Positions 42,590-55,800 of a DNA stretch of 64,000 nucleotides are shown piece by piece. The stretch comes from Centroberyx gerrardi (Eukaryota; Chordata; Actinopteri; Beryciformes; Berycidae), in NCBI RefSeq assembly GCF_048128805.1, contig NC_136012.1, positions 3,349,621 to 3,413,620 of the forward strand, in the 5' to 3' direction. The notes beneath the pieces were generated by a model. The model saw only the letters and a program-made list of their open reading frames with translations. It did no database searches and was not told the origin of the DNA. The translations under genes and the position numbers were made by a program. Every line of letters begins with the position of its first letter. The first letter of the stretch is position 1.

Positions 42590-42990
42590 GAGAGACTGTC
42601 ACGTCCATCTCCATTCAAAAATCTGTCCATTTAATCCTAAACATACAAACCTTGTACAACATGACTTCAGACGTATTTATGAGTCATGAGGGTCTTCTGA
42701 TGAATTCGCCATACAAGTGACGCCCCAGTAACACTCTCTGTCCATTAAATTTCAACTTTAAAATTGACTGACGCTTCGAGCTACCGCCCACCACGGTGTA
42801 TTTTGGTCGAAGAAGATTGTGGGAGTATGCGAACCAATTCTAACAGTTGACAATTTCTAGTCAGAAAATGCTGCTTGAATATATGCCGAATAAAAGAGCG
42901 GTTCCTAACGATTCAGAAAAGGTCTTAACTCATGTTCTACCGGGTGTACGTTTGCCGACAAGCAAGGCAGCATGGAACTGCCCGATTTAA
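42590..42990. mobile_element. Long-inverted-repeat MITE family L, copy 4
   Basis: Left end 'ctccattcaaaaatctgtcc', 'ttgtacaacatgacttcaga'; right end 'cttaactcatgttctaccgg', 'gtacgtttgccgacaagc' and 'tgaatggaggtcgg'. Central 'cgcccaccacggtgtatttt' matches copies 1 and 2. It lies in intron 1 of scoc, ending about 50 bases before the exon 2 acceptor. Confidence 0.75.
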
Positions 42991-43099
42991 TGAATGGAGG
43001 TCGGCGTGACTTTGGCTCAATGCAAACTTCTTTACGACTTTTTCAGCGTCCCTGAGAGTCGCAGCCCTGCATTCCAAAAAGGAAGACGAGTACTTCACC

Positions 43100-43985
43100 A
43101 TGAGCTCAGACGATGGTGAGACAACATACACACACACACACACACACACCATAGTATATCTCTAGATTACATGCTAAGCACTGCACTTGTGTGCTACTGT
43201 CCCATTAAACTGTAAGTCAATGTGTTGCAGGTGACATGGAGAACCAGGCTGAGCTGGAAGAGAAGACAAGGCTCATCAACCAGGTGTTGGAGCTTCAGCA
43301 CACTCTAGAGGGTGAGACACACACACACCATAACAACATTTTAAATTTCAGCCACAGAATTTTGCAAAACAGATTAGGATGGCATTGCAAGATGTAAAAT
43401 CTCTTTTATAAAGTTAAGACTGTATTACCTTGTATATTGTGTTATTTGATGTCCCTCCACCATGATACCAGGGCATTATGTTGTCTTCTTATGAACAAAA
43501 TAACTGATAGAAACTTCATCCCCCTATAGAGTAGATGATCTGATTACATTTTTGGAGCACCTTGCTGCATACATTTGCATAATAATGAGGGCAAAACCAT
43601 CCATGTTATGTGAAGACAAGCATAATGACATAGAAATATTTGCTAATGAATGCATTAATTATGTTAATTAATGACATCATTAGCATAACTGGATATGTTT
43701 AATATATCATGGTGATTATGACAGGACATTAGGCAGCTCAAGGGCCTTTTGTTTTTTCATATGGAAATGCAAAATGAAATAAAGTCGGCTCGTGCCTGAA
43801 TGATGATGTTGAAGATGGCGGTTATGTTTTCGCTGTGTTCAGACCTGTCTGCACGGGTGGACGCCGTAAAAGAGGAGAACCTGAAGCTGAAGTCGGAGAA
43901 CCAGGTTCTGGGTCAGTACATCGAGAACCTCATGTCTGCCTCCAGTGTCTTCCAGACCACTGACACCAAAAGCAAACGAAAGTAA
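43100..43985 (+). CDS. scoc: SCOC, short coiled-coil protein (3 coding exons)
   Basis: Golgi-associated coiled-coil protein that binds ARL1/ARL2 and the FEZ1-UVRAG complex, linked to autophagy (family knowledge). Coding exons 43100-43115, 43231-43311 and 43843-43985 join in phase to 79 residues. After [19 protein letters not shown] the chain is one long heptad-type coiled coil ([40 protein letters not shown]) and ends [12 protein letters not shown], identical in kind to mammals. Exon 43047-43115 also reads open upstream of the Met (SLRVAALHSKKEDEYFT), so a longer isoform from another first exon is possible. The 3' UTR ends near the AATAAA at 45538-45543. Confidence 0.94.
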
Positions 43986-45560
43986 GGAGAGCCTTGACCT
44001 AGAACCCCCCCCCCCCCCCCTCCCCCATCCCCAGCTCCCCTAACTTGAACCCAAACCATCCTGGATCACTGGACTCTGTAGCTCATCTCTTAGTCAGGCT
44101 TAGCTGCAGCTCTAGCTGCAACTCAGACCCACGTTTAACCCTCCTAACAGCTGGTCATTGGTGTTCCAATGTCTGCTCCCCCAATCCTCATCTTCCACCG
44201 GTTCCTAACATAGCGAGCGACCAGCGGCATGAGAAAGTAAATAGCGTCCAGTAGTTTCAATGAAGCTTCCACACTGACATCGAACACAGTGAGTCAACTC
44301 AGTCCGGTTGTGTTGTCTCTATTTCAGCCAAATCTGACAGATAAACCCTGCCTCCAAACTCTGGCTATTGGTGAAAAACTGGACTAGTGCTTCCTGTATT
44401 TTGTTCATACAGGTAGAGATGGATGAGGCAAGGCTGCACATATCTGGGTCCTGTTGTTTATACAGTTCAATGATTACTAGGTCTTGGCAAAGAGTAACAA
44501 AAGTAAAGCTGTGGATGTCAGTTTTGGAAGCAGATCATCAAGTTGTAATTGTACATCTTAGTCTGTAGCTATAGTTACTACAGCTATAGCCAAGTGCTGT
44601 GATTTACAAGTAATAAACTTGCAAGCCAGCTCCTGATTGGTCAATGGTCTGGTGGTTATTGGTGCTGTAAATTAAGTCAGACTTGGTACAGTTGTCAGAT
44701 CTGATTAAATATTAACTTTGAGAGCATTACATTGCATTATGAGGAAGAGTTAACTTTATCAAAAGACAGGAAAAAAGTATAAATGAACACCTACACTTAA
44801 AGCGGATTGGTTCATGTTTTGTACCTCAGCAACACTGTTCACTCACAGTATGTTAAGAATCGGTGATATATTGGTGTTCCTCTTTCTCTCATATCCTGTC
44901 ACCACCCCCCTCCCCTCCACCGCCCTAAAAGATTTTTATATAGTTCCGATATCAAATGTTTACGTTCAACTTTCCTTTTTCCTTTGGTATTTATTATTCA
45001 GTATTGCTGTTGTTGCCATGATCAGAATTTTCATTTTTGATTTTTTTTTTTGGCTATACAGATGGTTTTACTGTTACTGCTTATAATGTGACCTCTCTAA
45101 AGAGAGGAGGGGTGTTTAAAGGCCCATTTAAGACTGCCTTGTCTTTGTCATTTCAGTACAACAGTCACAGTTTTGTTGTCATGATGTTGCAGCTTCTAGC
45201 TAGTTTGGACTAAACTACACTTCTTTGACAGTGACGCTCGCCGTTCTCCTGTTTTGTAGCCAAGATGCCGATGTGTCAATCTCATTTTGTACTTAAAATG
45301 AGTCTAGTGTATGTGCTTAATATTAAACTGGCAAAATCCAGCTTTGATTTTCTAATTAACCTCTCTCAACACGTCCTAGGTCAATATGCATATACTGTGT
45401 TTTTATGCATAAATGTTGAAGAAAGTACATCCGTGTGCTTTTGAAGATATTTTAACCCTGTTGTGTTTGTACATTGTTTACATATTGTTTACTGTTTTAC
45501 GTTGCTAATTTCAAATGCATTTGGTTTAATAAAGTGTTTATGCCTTTTTGATGATATCTG
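43986..45560 (+). other. scoc 3' untranslated region
   Basis: Follows the stop codon and starts with a run of 18 C followed by further C-rich sequence (44006-44040). Ends near the polyadenylation signal AATAAA at 45538-45543. No coding exon seen. Confidence 0.55.
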
Positions 45561-46084
45561 TGGCAATGTTTCCCTCAGCTAATCAACTATTTATATTTCA
45601 CATGCTCACAGGGTCACTAAGGGTGCTCGCAAGGACAAGTGACCCCACTGCTTTTGAGTGCTGCATTTTCACAGAGATGGTATATACTGTATATGTATGG
45701 CTTAGATGATCAGTGATCTGTGTAGTAGTTGTGCCCATAGCTGTGATATAGACTGTGGGCAGAGAGCAGAGTTAGGAATCCCAACAGTTTTAGCCTTAAC
45801 ACATTCATTTGGATACTCTGCTCCTTTCTGAGTGAATTACGCTGTTTGGATGGACCCAAACTCTGGTTTCTTTCCCGTTGTGTCTCCTTGTAGGAACAGA
45901 AGGTATTTGGCCTTGTTTCTCTTTGTACCCACCTGTGTCTGGTAGCAAGGTAGAGGTACAATTACAATACAATACAATTTAGCCTAAAGCCGTGTTTACT
46001 CTGTGGTTGTACAACAGTGTCCTTATATTTTATTCATAAGCATATTATGTTTTTCCTACAAAGCAGTTATTGGTATTATGACAG

Positions 46085-46335
46085 ACCGATAAATTGGACT
46101 GTTATTAAAAATTGGATAGCAGCCAGTCAGTGTCATCTGGTACGATGGACATGATGCACTTGGTTTATTATTATGGGTTTCACTGGAGAGTTTGTGTCCC
46201 ACCATCTAAATACTGTTTCTGAGGCTTTTCCACCCTGACAAGAATACAATTCTGGGGGAAACACTGAATACTTGTAACTTTTTTGGCATCAGAGCGGTCA
46301 GATTCACAGATGAAACCCATATCAGTTGTACAAAC
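46085..46335 (+). repeat. Dispersed repeat family T, copy 4
   Basis: Shows 'gggtttcactggagagttt', 'ctgtttctgaggcttttcc', 'accctgacaagaatacaatt' and 'acccatatcagttgtac' in the order of the other copies. Shorter pieces of the same family are seen at 48845-48945 and 49640-49705. Confidence 0.6.
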
Positions 46336-47943
46336 CAAGAGTTGACACGGCCTTGAAACCAGTCTGATTGCTTTTTGCCCCCAGTTTGACTTGGTGTTGA
46401 GAATGACATGAAATACAATATACACTGCTATGAATGGAAAACACAATCTGCAGTCCATGTGACAGATTTTGCACAAACAGTACTATTTGTCTTGTGGGTG
46501 AACCTGTTTTACACATTTCATGCAAATGCAGGCCTATATAAACTCCAAGCAGTTGAAATGAAATACTCCACAAGGTGTAACCCGTTATTCTTTATTCGTT
46601 TAAACAAAAATAGAATGTAATAAAGTAATAAATTACTCTTCTCTGGAGTGGCTTCCTCCCGCTCTTACGATAACTGTCTCTTTGTCTTCAGACAAACTGT
46701 TGCCCCAAGTCAGCAGTCAATTCAGAGAGTGGATTTCAAAGGCCTCAACGCAGCTCAGAGAAAACACAATAAATATGGGTCAATTCCGCATATCACAGTC
46801 ACTGTTTGTTTAGGCACTTCAGAAATTCCTTGTGAAAATATCCCTGTAATAAAGGTCTTAGTCCGCTAGGGGGAGCAGTCTGTCCAGGCGACGCGCTGGG
46901 CCGGAACGCTGCGTGTCTGGTTTCCCCTCTGTTGTCTTTGGTCGTCAAACTTTAATGGATATCTGACAGACGGGAACAAGAGTGAGTGTTAAGCAAACCT
47001 TGGATGAGGTGATACCACACACAGTGAGTCCTGCTCGGTTATTAGATGAGTGTGGAGACAGAAACACTCGTAACTTCACTTTCAGTTCAGTCAAATTCAT
47101 GACGTGGGAATCATGCCGCATTATGTTGAAGAAATCGAGAATCAAAGGTTCACCGTTTGATTTTCAGTTTACATTTTGAATTTTATTTACACACAAACAT
47201 ACATGCACACACACAAATATTAAAAAGTGGACAAGGTAGTTTATAGGGAACTAAAAGAATGACAAATACTATCCACTTTCAATTCCTCACTTTCATACGC
47301 ACAACCACACACACTCACATTGCATCTACATCCCAACACCACACACAGACCTTTCAACCAGCACCAAATATTTGAGTTACAACTAACTGACCATACACAC
47401 CCACACAAACTTCTTCAGAACTGATGCGTTAGTCCTTTATGTTAGCAAAGGTTTCAACATCATTGGCCAGAGTCAGCTGTTCAAACGCAATGCAATTTGC
47501 CAATCATTGCTGGGAAGTTTGGTCATGTCCACCACAGAAACCGTTCCTGACAGTTTTAGTAACATGAGGATCCAACGAGAAAAAAGAAACCCATATTTTG
47601 TGCTGATAATGAAAAATGGGTTTGTTTCCAACAGCTGCTACTATCAGCATACAGCACTTAGTACAACGCTCAAACACTTAGCAGAATGTACCTCAACACA
47701 GCCAAAGGGCTCCATGCTGACTTTTTATGATCAGAGACTACCAACTGTACTACTGTTACTTTCTCCATTTTCAATACAGAACAACTATAATAGTGTGGAA
47801 TAGTATGAACATGGCCTTTGGAGGGCTTTGCCAAAACTTGTAATTTGTGTCAGCATTTTCGGTCAACCATAATTTCATAATAGCTGTGAATGCCTTTATC
47901 TCTGTCCTGAATCAAAATGTTCTAAAAAGGTCAAATCTCCAGC

Positions 47944-48020
47944 AACACTTGTAGTATAAAGAACAACTTTATTGTTAGACCAACGCGTTTTGGCTTGTGG
48001 CCTTCATCAGGGTCAAAATG
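47944..48020 (-). ncRNA. Degenerate hammerhead-like motif
   Basis: Minus strand 48010-47976 reads CUGAUGA, a stem II GGC/GCC closed by CACAA, then an A-rich core remnant, the self-complementary ACGCGU and GGUC, which pairs with the upstream GACC as stem I. The downstream text has AATAAAG. The catalytic core departs from consensus at about one place, so it is probably inactive. Same architecture as 22194-22294. Confidence 0.4.
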
Positions 48021-48299
48021 TTGGCAGTCATTGTGTGTTTTATCTACTCAGACAGATGACATTGCACTGTCGTATGGAGTTTGGTGCCACCTGAGTTCAA
48101 ATGGCATTGTTCTCACCTGGCCAAACGAGCTGAACTCAAGGAGTCAAATGAACTGCTCCAAACATGCTTGGTGTGAACGTGCTCTAAGAGTCTTACTAGA
48201 GCGGGATAAAAATGACAGGTTGAGAGGGGATACCAGAGTGCCGTATGCAAAAGTTAAAAAACGTGTGCAAAAGTAAAAAAAACATGTCTTTCCATTATA

Positions 48300-48420
48300 A
48301 CTGAGATACCCCTGATGAAGACATGAATGCCAAAACATATACTGTAGGTACACATAGAGAAATCAAGGCCTTTTCAATGTTTGCACACAAAAGAAGAGTG
48401 CCTTGGCTTCATTTTTGGAT
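48300..48420 (+). ncRNA. Degenerate hammerhead-like repeat end
   Basis: Plus strand 48312-48336 reads CTGATGA, a weak stem and an AAAAC remnant, followed by 'gtaggtacacatagagaaat' and 'gagtgccttggcttcattt'. This resembles the tail of Penelope-like repeats. It points away from the motif at 47944-48020, about 300 bases to its left. Confidence 0.35.
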
Positions 48421-48584
48421 CTTGCATAATACAAATCAATGAGACATCTCCTGTTTGAGAACGTATGGGCTGACAAAGCAGCTTCATGTTTTGTCATTTT
48501 GTAGGAATGCTAGGCTGGGTAGTCAAGAGACGGAGGTGACAGCTTTCTCACTCTCTTTTTTTATTTTGCCCTTATGCTATTGTG

Positions 48585-48588
<4 letters not shown>

Positions 48589-48634
<46 letters not shown>
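48589..48634. repeat. CA microsatellite after the last recognised mgat4 exon
   Basis: About 23 CA units. On the minus strand the frame of exon 48795-48683 stays open through the donor into this TG run, giving a Cys-Val tail that ends at 48572. Confidence 0.9.
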
Positions 48635-48635
<1 letters not shown>

Positions 48636-48682
48636 GTGAACACACAAAGTCTGACAGATACACACACACACTCAGATCGCAC

Positions 48683-50777
48683 CTCGCTCAGTAGAACCCA
48701 GACGTCAGAGTCGGAGTGAACCACAAGGCGTAGAGCTGAGATCGGCTGCAGCGCTGCCTCAATCTGACCCTCAGCTACCCCGTCCTGAAACACACCTGAA
48801 ACACACACATACATACATTTTTGGAGCATGAAAAAGGATAATTTACAGATTTACTGAATATTGGCACAAAATATCAGCTATCGGCAGCTTCAATTAAAAA
48901 ATAATGGTATCGGCTTTCAAAAACCTATATCGGTCTAATGTTAGTTAGTAGTTAGTCATTGGTGGTGAGTGACGTTCTCCCATTTTATCAGCCATGATGT
49001 TATTCCAGGCCTTATCTCTCTCCCTTTACAACCAATGCTATCAAAGAGTCAGACAGGCCTGTGGATGTGTGTGTGTAATAATAAACATATTCATTTATAC
49101 TTGTGTGGAATCTGATCAAAGTGTCTCATTAGTTCAGTTCAGGTTAAAGTCTTCCCATAGACAACCAGTGTAGTATTGATCAATTCTACAGTAAATATAT
49201 TATCAATCAAACTGCATCATATCCATCACATTGGTCTATCAGTCATTGATCTAACCCTAGAGTACCTAAACACACAATAATATTTCTAGTATTCTATAGT
49301 CTTACCCAATTTCTCTATTGGGATAACTAAAACGTCATCTTATCTCTTGAACTATTTGGTGCTTCAGTGTGTGTGTGGGTGTGTGTGTGTGTGTGTGTGG
49401 GTGTGGGTGTGTGTTGATGACAGGCATGGTTACAGCATGTGTCACAGAAGTGGGAGAGTGACTGACTGATAGTACAGTATAGTGTATTTACCGACAATGA
49501 TGAAGCCGTTATCAGAGCCTTTGTAGCGAGGAGACGAGCCAGCCACCAGTTTGTCTCGCTCCGACGCCTGAGGGAAGAGAACGACAGACAACAACATCAT
49601 TTATTTATTGAACATCAACACACACTATAAACTATTGGTGGCTCCTGTCCAAAAAACATTGGTATTGGTATCGGCCTTCAAAACCCCATATCGGTGTAAC
49701 CCTAATCAGTTATGCGAGTCACTGCTCATGCGGTTCTTCCACTCAGACAGAAAGCTGCAGGATGCAACACAAACCCGTGGACGTCATCTCCTGAAAAGTT
49801 GATGCTCTGAAGATCTGAAGAGAAAAACGGGGCTTTTATTCCAGGAGGCTGATGCCGTGCGCTTTTACCGCCTCTCCCTGACCTTGCTGCTATCAACTGA
49901 TTGTGAGGTTAGGCTGAAATAAGAATGCGACTTCCCACTGAAACTTAGTGAATATGATCCGACAGATTGCAGCGGCGTGGTAAAGCACAATCATTAACTG
50001 CTATCGCAAAGCTGTTATGGTTTGCCTTCACTTTTAAGTTCCAAGGTCTAGCTCGGTGTCAAACATAACCGATATGACACACTGACTGAAGATGTTTTTT
50101 CCCATATGAATATGCGGACAAGCGGAGTAAAAAAAACAGTAAATTCAGCTTATTTTGGCTCATAAATCACCAATATGTATTTCAATATTGTAAGTCCATA
50201 GCATCGTTTTGTGAAATCAGGACCTAAATATCTTGTTGATATCAGTTCAAAACAGTTTCCACAGCTGGTTTGACAAAAAGTGACACAAACTACTTATTGG
50301 CATGAAGGTAAAACACATTACAATCGTGTGTTTCTGAAAAAAATCTTTCATTTCAGGTAGTGAATTAGTTCCACTATGGACAGTATTGTGCAGATGAAGA
50401 GCTTCAACTTCATTCACTCTTTCCTCTGTTTCTCACCTCTGTGGTTAAGCCTACAGACTGGACTCGGCATTAACACGGCTGTGTAACGTGGTTTCCCCCT
50501 TATCTTCCACGCAGCGATTCCGTGTCTGTCTAGCTTTACTCTAAGGTCACCTGCGGCATGACCACTTTTCCCCTTCGGTGTGACGGGGAGTGTCAGGTTG
50601 ACACACACACACACACACACACACGCAGAGCCAGCGGCAGGCAGTTGCAGTGATAGTAGATAGCTTGTGGTGGGTGTTTCCTGTTGCCTTGCCACTCTTT
50701 CCCAAGGCTTCAACACCTGAGACGGAAACCAAGATCTGCTCAACGGCAGTCATGGAACTAAAGAACACAACCCCCCC

Positions 50778-50817
<40 letters not shown>

Positions 50818-51373
50818 CAAGTTACTCACATTGCTGGACAGCACTTCCACTGTGGTGTTGTAGAATTTATCTCCGTTAGTCTCAATATTTCCACTGCGGA
50901 ACAGGTACCTACAATATAGAAGACAGATATGGGTTGATGAATTCGATGCAATATTTTTTAATTGAAGCTGCCAACAGCCACAGATATCTTTACATGTGAA
51001 AGTATTCAGTGTTGGAGGGCTTTCTGTTCTGACTGTGGATAATCTGGCTAATTTGTAACAATTGAACACTTCGGTGTGTTGGCCTAAGGAGCGGTGATTG
51101 TACAAAAAAGCAGGTAAACAGGTATGTGAGTGGCAGCCCTTCAGTCGTGGGAACGCAGCTCTTTAATGCCAGAGGGTGGAACGAGCTGGAGTGGAGAGAA
51201 CACTTGTATTGACAGACATTCACGCAAATTCAAGCACTGACACACACACACACACACCTCACGGCATCCTGTTACTACCTGCTGCCAACCACTCAGCACT
51301 GAACCAAACAGCTAATTAGCAAGGGATGAGAAACCTCATGGTATCTCCTAATTACGTTTCAGTGTGAATGATC

Positions 51374-51404
<31 letters not shown>

Positions 51405-52044
51405 TGTGTGTGTGTGTTTATTCACATCTAAAAGCAGTAGCTACCCATGACAATACATGTGACCTAGCCCATATCAAGTGATCTTATGAAATAGATTTCT
51501 TTTGTTGCAGCTGTTCTTGAATTGTTCTCATATTCCATACTGACAGGTGATGAATATTTGTATTGTGTGTGCATGTGTGTGTCTCTATACATGTAACCCT
51601 ATGGAATCTCTTAAGATAAGCATTGTTCAAATAAAGATTCAGTCACTGCTATATGTATGTACCTTTGACCTGAATGCAAATGGAGTTCCGCCCGTCTGTC
51701 ACCATCTTTACATTTTTTGTCTATCTCTATGTTTTTGTTTTGTTTTTTTCCCCTCTGACAGAGGTGTTGGTCGCACTGCTCACACTGCAGATAAGGGATG
51801 CACTGAAGTTTCACTATGGCTGTTTGTACACTGCAAAAAGTCTGAAAATGTCACTGAATTTCCTGAATCAAGTGATATGATCTTGATACTAGTGGAGTGA
51901 TGCGCCTTATCGTCACTTGTTTCTAGAGAATTCTTTAAATCGCAAATGTCAGCAAATGTTTTCACTTTGTTTAAGGAAAACAAGATTTTACAATATCAGA
52001 TTAAATGAATTGTTAAGATGGGTCAGGGATGTATTAGAGGGTAA

Positions 52045-52098
<54 letters not shown>

Positions 52099-52832
52099 TT
52101 AAATTAATATTACACACCATAGTAAGTAGCATGAAACTGGTGTGATGAGAAGGGAAAAAGCATGATGAAGTAATGCTTTTTTGAAAATATAATTGATTTT
52201 TGTTAATATTAGTGGTTGGGTGCCATATGATGATCACTGACTGAAGGTCATAGTTTACTTGCCTTTTTATTTACCACTAGATTACTGTCCATATGTCAGT
52301 TTTGACAACTGGCCCCCTTTGAAAAAGGAAAGAATCAAGCACACCGATATCTTGCTTTTAAGTGGTGTGAAAACCTTGTAACTCAAATTTTGGTGTTGCT
52401 GCTTGAATTGCAACTTACGTGGTTCCATGTATGTGATATTCATGACTATAAGGCTCATGTAACCCAATTCAAAAACCCACTGTCCTCTGAAAATGTAAAC
52501 ATTTTTCTCTTCTCCTGAAGTTTTCACTCGGCAACCACAATCAGTGCATAGCCTTCATTCCTCTGAAAACCTGGAAAAGGCCCAGCTGTGTCAACTTTTT
52601 TTCAAAAACGATTCAAACTGACCCTTCAACGTGGATGGGCTGGGGGAAGCGGATGAGGACGTGGTCGCCCTGGACGGGTGTTAGTGCCCAAAAGAAGTCC
52701 TGGCCTCGGTAAGCTCTGTCCAGGCTGTGCTGCTGGTAATGCTTCAGGCTGCTGCTCACCTCTGCAGCCGGGTTACTGTGGGCCTGGTACAGACTCTGCT
52801 TCCCAAAGTCCTTATCCTGGTGGGGAGGGAAG

Positions 52833-52864
<32 letters not shown>

Positions 52865-55800
52865 TGTTTGTCATACCGCAAGCCTGTACAAAAACAACTT
52901 TGGCCACCTTTCCACCTGCATTAAAGCTGCATCGTAGGATGCAGGCTAACAGGTTTCAGAAAACCCAAAAATAGATTTTAACTATCACAAACCCAAAAAA
53001 AGATTTTAACTATCACAAACAGGAGAGATGTGGGCGGAAATCTGCGTTCTGGTGAGGGAAACAGAAATCTGAATTCAGTGTGTTTATCAGAGATGCATAT
53101 AAATGCCAGGTGTAACTGTAATTAATCTGAATCATATCTAGAAACATGGATATGTGCTGCATGTTAATGCCAGGTGGAAAGGAGGCCATTATAACACAAT
53201 CAAGACATCTGACAGTTGGCCAGGAAAGTAGAATCAAAGCAAGAGGGTGGAAGAGAGGTAAAAAGAAAGACAGAAGGTGAAACCATGAAGGTTGCTACAT
53301 CAACCCAAACAAGCACTTAAGTTTCACAATAGGCAAGGCAAGGCAAATTTATTTATATAGCACATTTCATACCCGAAGGCAACCCAAAGTGCTTTACAGA
53401 GTACACAGGCACAAGCACAATGATAAATGATAAAAACAATAAAAGCAAGCAAGCAAAAGCACATAGAATAAAAACAATAAAAGCAAACAGGCAAAAGTAC
53501 ACAGAATAAAAAAAAAACCAATAAAACAAACCAACAAATAAATTTGATTTAAAAGAAAATTAATTAAAAGCAATGGCAAACAGGTAGGTCTTTAGCTTGG
53601 ATTTGAAAGTAGTCAGCATTGTCTCAAGTCTTAGCTCTACTGGCAATTTGTTCCACATGTGAGCAGCAGGGAAGCTAAAGGCAGCTTCACCATGTTTAGT
53701 TTTGACTCTGGGAACAGCCAGTAATCCAGAACCAGCTGACCTGAGAGGTCTGCAAGGTTCATACTGGGTCAGGAGATCTGATAAGTATCTTGGACCTAAT
53801 ATAAACCGTTCAGTGATTTATGGACAAGCAATAGAATTTTGAAATTGATTCTGTGAGAAACTGGTAGCCAATATAGTGATCTGAGAACTGGAGTTATATG
53901 CTGAGCTTTTTTGGTCCTTGTTACAATCCTGGCAGCAGCATTCTGGATCAGCTGAAGCTGTCTGATTGCTGTCTTAGACAGACCTGTGAACAGTCCATTG
54001 CAGTAGTCTAGCCTGCTAGAGATAAAAGCATGCACAAGTTTCTCTAGGTCATGTTTTGACATCAAGTCTCTGATCCTTATGATATTTTTAAGGTGATAGA
54101 AGGCTGATTTTGATATTGATTTAATGTGACTACTGAATTTTAGGTCTGAATCCAGGATAACACAGAGGTTTCTAGCTTGATTTTTACTCTTCAAGGACAG
54201 ACTATTAAGGTGAGCACAGACTTTAAGTCTTTCTTCTTTGGCCCCAAAAACAATGACTTCAGTTTTGTCCTCATGTAACTGGAGAAAATTTTGGAACATC
54301 CAGCTACTAATTTGTTTAAGTCTATTGAACTGTATTCGTTTGGTGACACAGCTATATATATTTGCGTGTCATCTGCGTACATGTGATATGAAACCTTAAA
54401 ATTTTGAATAATTTCAGCTAGTGGGAGTATGTAAAGATTAAATAACAGAGGTCTGAGAACCGACCCGTGCGGAACTCCACACGTTGGGAGACGCTCTGAT
54501 GTACAGCTACCGATTGATACAAAATAGTCTCTGTCTTGAAGGTAGGACTTGAACCAATTTAGGACCATGTTAGAGAGACCAAACTAGTGTTCAAGTCTTT
54601 CTATTAATATATTGTGATCAACCGTATCAAATGCAGCAGTAAGGTCCAATAACATGAGGACAGAGACTTTACCAGAATCTGTGTTGAGATTAATGTCATT
54701 CAGAACCTTGATAAGAGCAGTCTCGGTACTGTGATGGGGCCTAAATCCAGACTGGAAAATGTCAAGGTAGTTATTTACTGCCAGAAAGTTGCTGAGTTGT
54801 CTAAAGACAACTTTCTCAATAATTTTACTAATAAATGGCAGGTTTGATATGGGCCTGTAGTAGTTTAGTACAGATGCATCCAGATTAGCTTTTTTTAAAA
54901 GTGGCTTGATTACTGCAGTTTTCAGGGCTTTGGGGAAGACCCCTGAAAGCAGTGAACTGTTGACTATCTGTAATACATCTGTTGCCAGGCAACCAACTTA
55001 AAAAACACTGAAGGCAGCGAATCAAGGCAGCACGTGGAGGGTTTGAGATGTAAAACAATTTCTGCAAGAGTTGTGAGGTTTATGACATCAAAATGAGTCA
55101 TCTTTACCAGATTAGTTCTAGTTGATTGCCGAGGCGTTATTTAATTTAAGTGAGGAAGCACTGATAGTTTGCCTAATCTTTTGAATTTTTTCTGTGAAAA
55201 GCAAAGTCATTACATGACTTTGTAGAATTGAATTCAGGAGGCATTGGTACTCGTGGGTTGGTGAGTTTATCCACAGTGGCAAACAGTGTGCGTGCATTAT
55301 TATTCTCTGAATTAATGATCTGAGACAGGAATGATTGTCTTGCATTTTTCAGCTCTAAATAATATTTGTGGAGACTCTCTTTGTAGAGATCATAGTGAAT
55401 TTGGAGTTTAGTTTTCCGCCATTTACGCTCAGCTTTTCGACACATTCTTTTTTTGGATTTTGGCCTGAGGGGCGTTCCTCCATGGTGCCTTTTGCTTACC
55501 AGAAGTGACTTTGACGCAATTTCATCAATGACATTTAAGATTTTAGAATTAAAATTGTCCAGAAGATCATCGACTGACGTTGACAGAGAGGAGGGTATCA
55601 TGGAGATTGCCTGAGAAAATGCTACACTACTGTATTCACTGATATATCGCTTTTTGACTGTTTCAGACCTAGTGCAAGTGTCCACTATGACAGTCATATC
55701 AATATATCAATATGGTGTTATGGCACAGTAAAAATCATATTACTGTAAAACAGTTTTGGAAAGATGGACTCACCTTCAGATGCTGCATTTTCCCAGGCAG

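Larger units (their letters stand above)
45561..48682. other. Tail-to-tail spacer between scoc and mgat4, repeat-rich
   Basis: Contains a family T copy (46085-46335) and two hammerhead-like repeat ends facing each other (47944-48020 and 48300-48420). A 'gagctgaactcaaggagtca' stretch between them looks like a separate MITE piece. The expected last coding exon of mgat4 should lie here on the minus strand; I could not find it. Confidence 0.4.

Noticed and set aside
43047-43099. Longer scoc N terminus
   Set aside because: The exon is open upstream of the chosen Met (SLRVAALHSKKEDEYFT), but no in-frame start was found in the preceding exon, so it is not annotated as coding.
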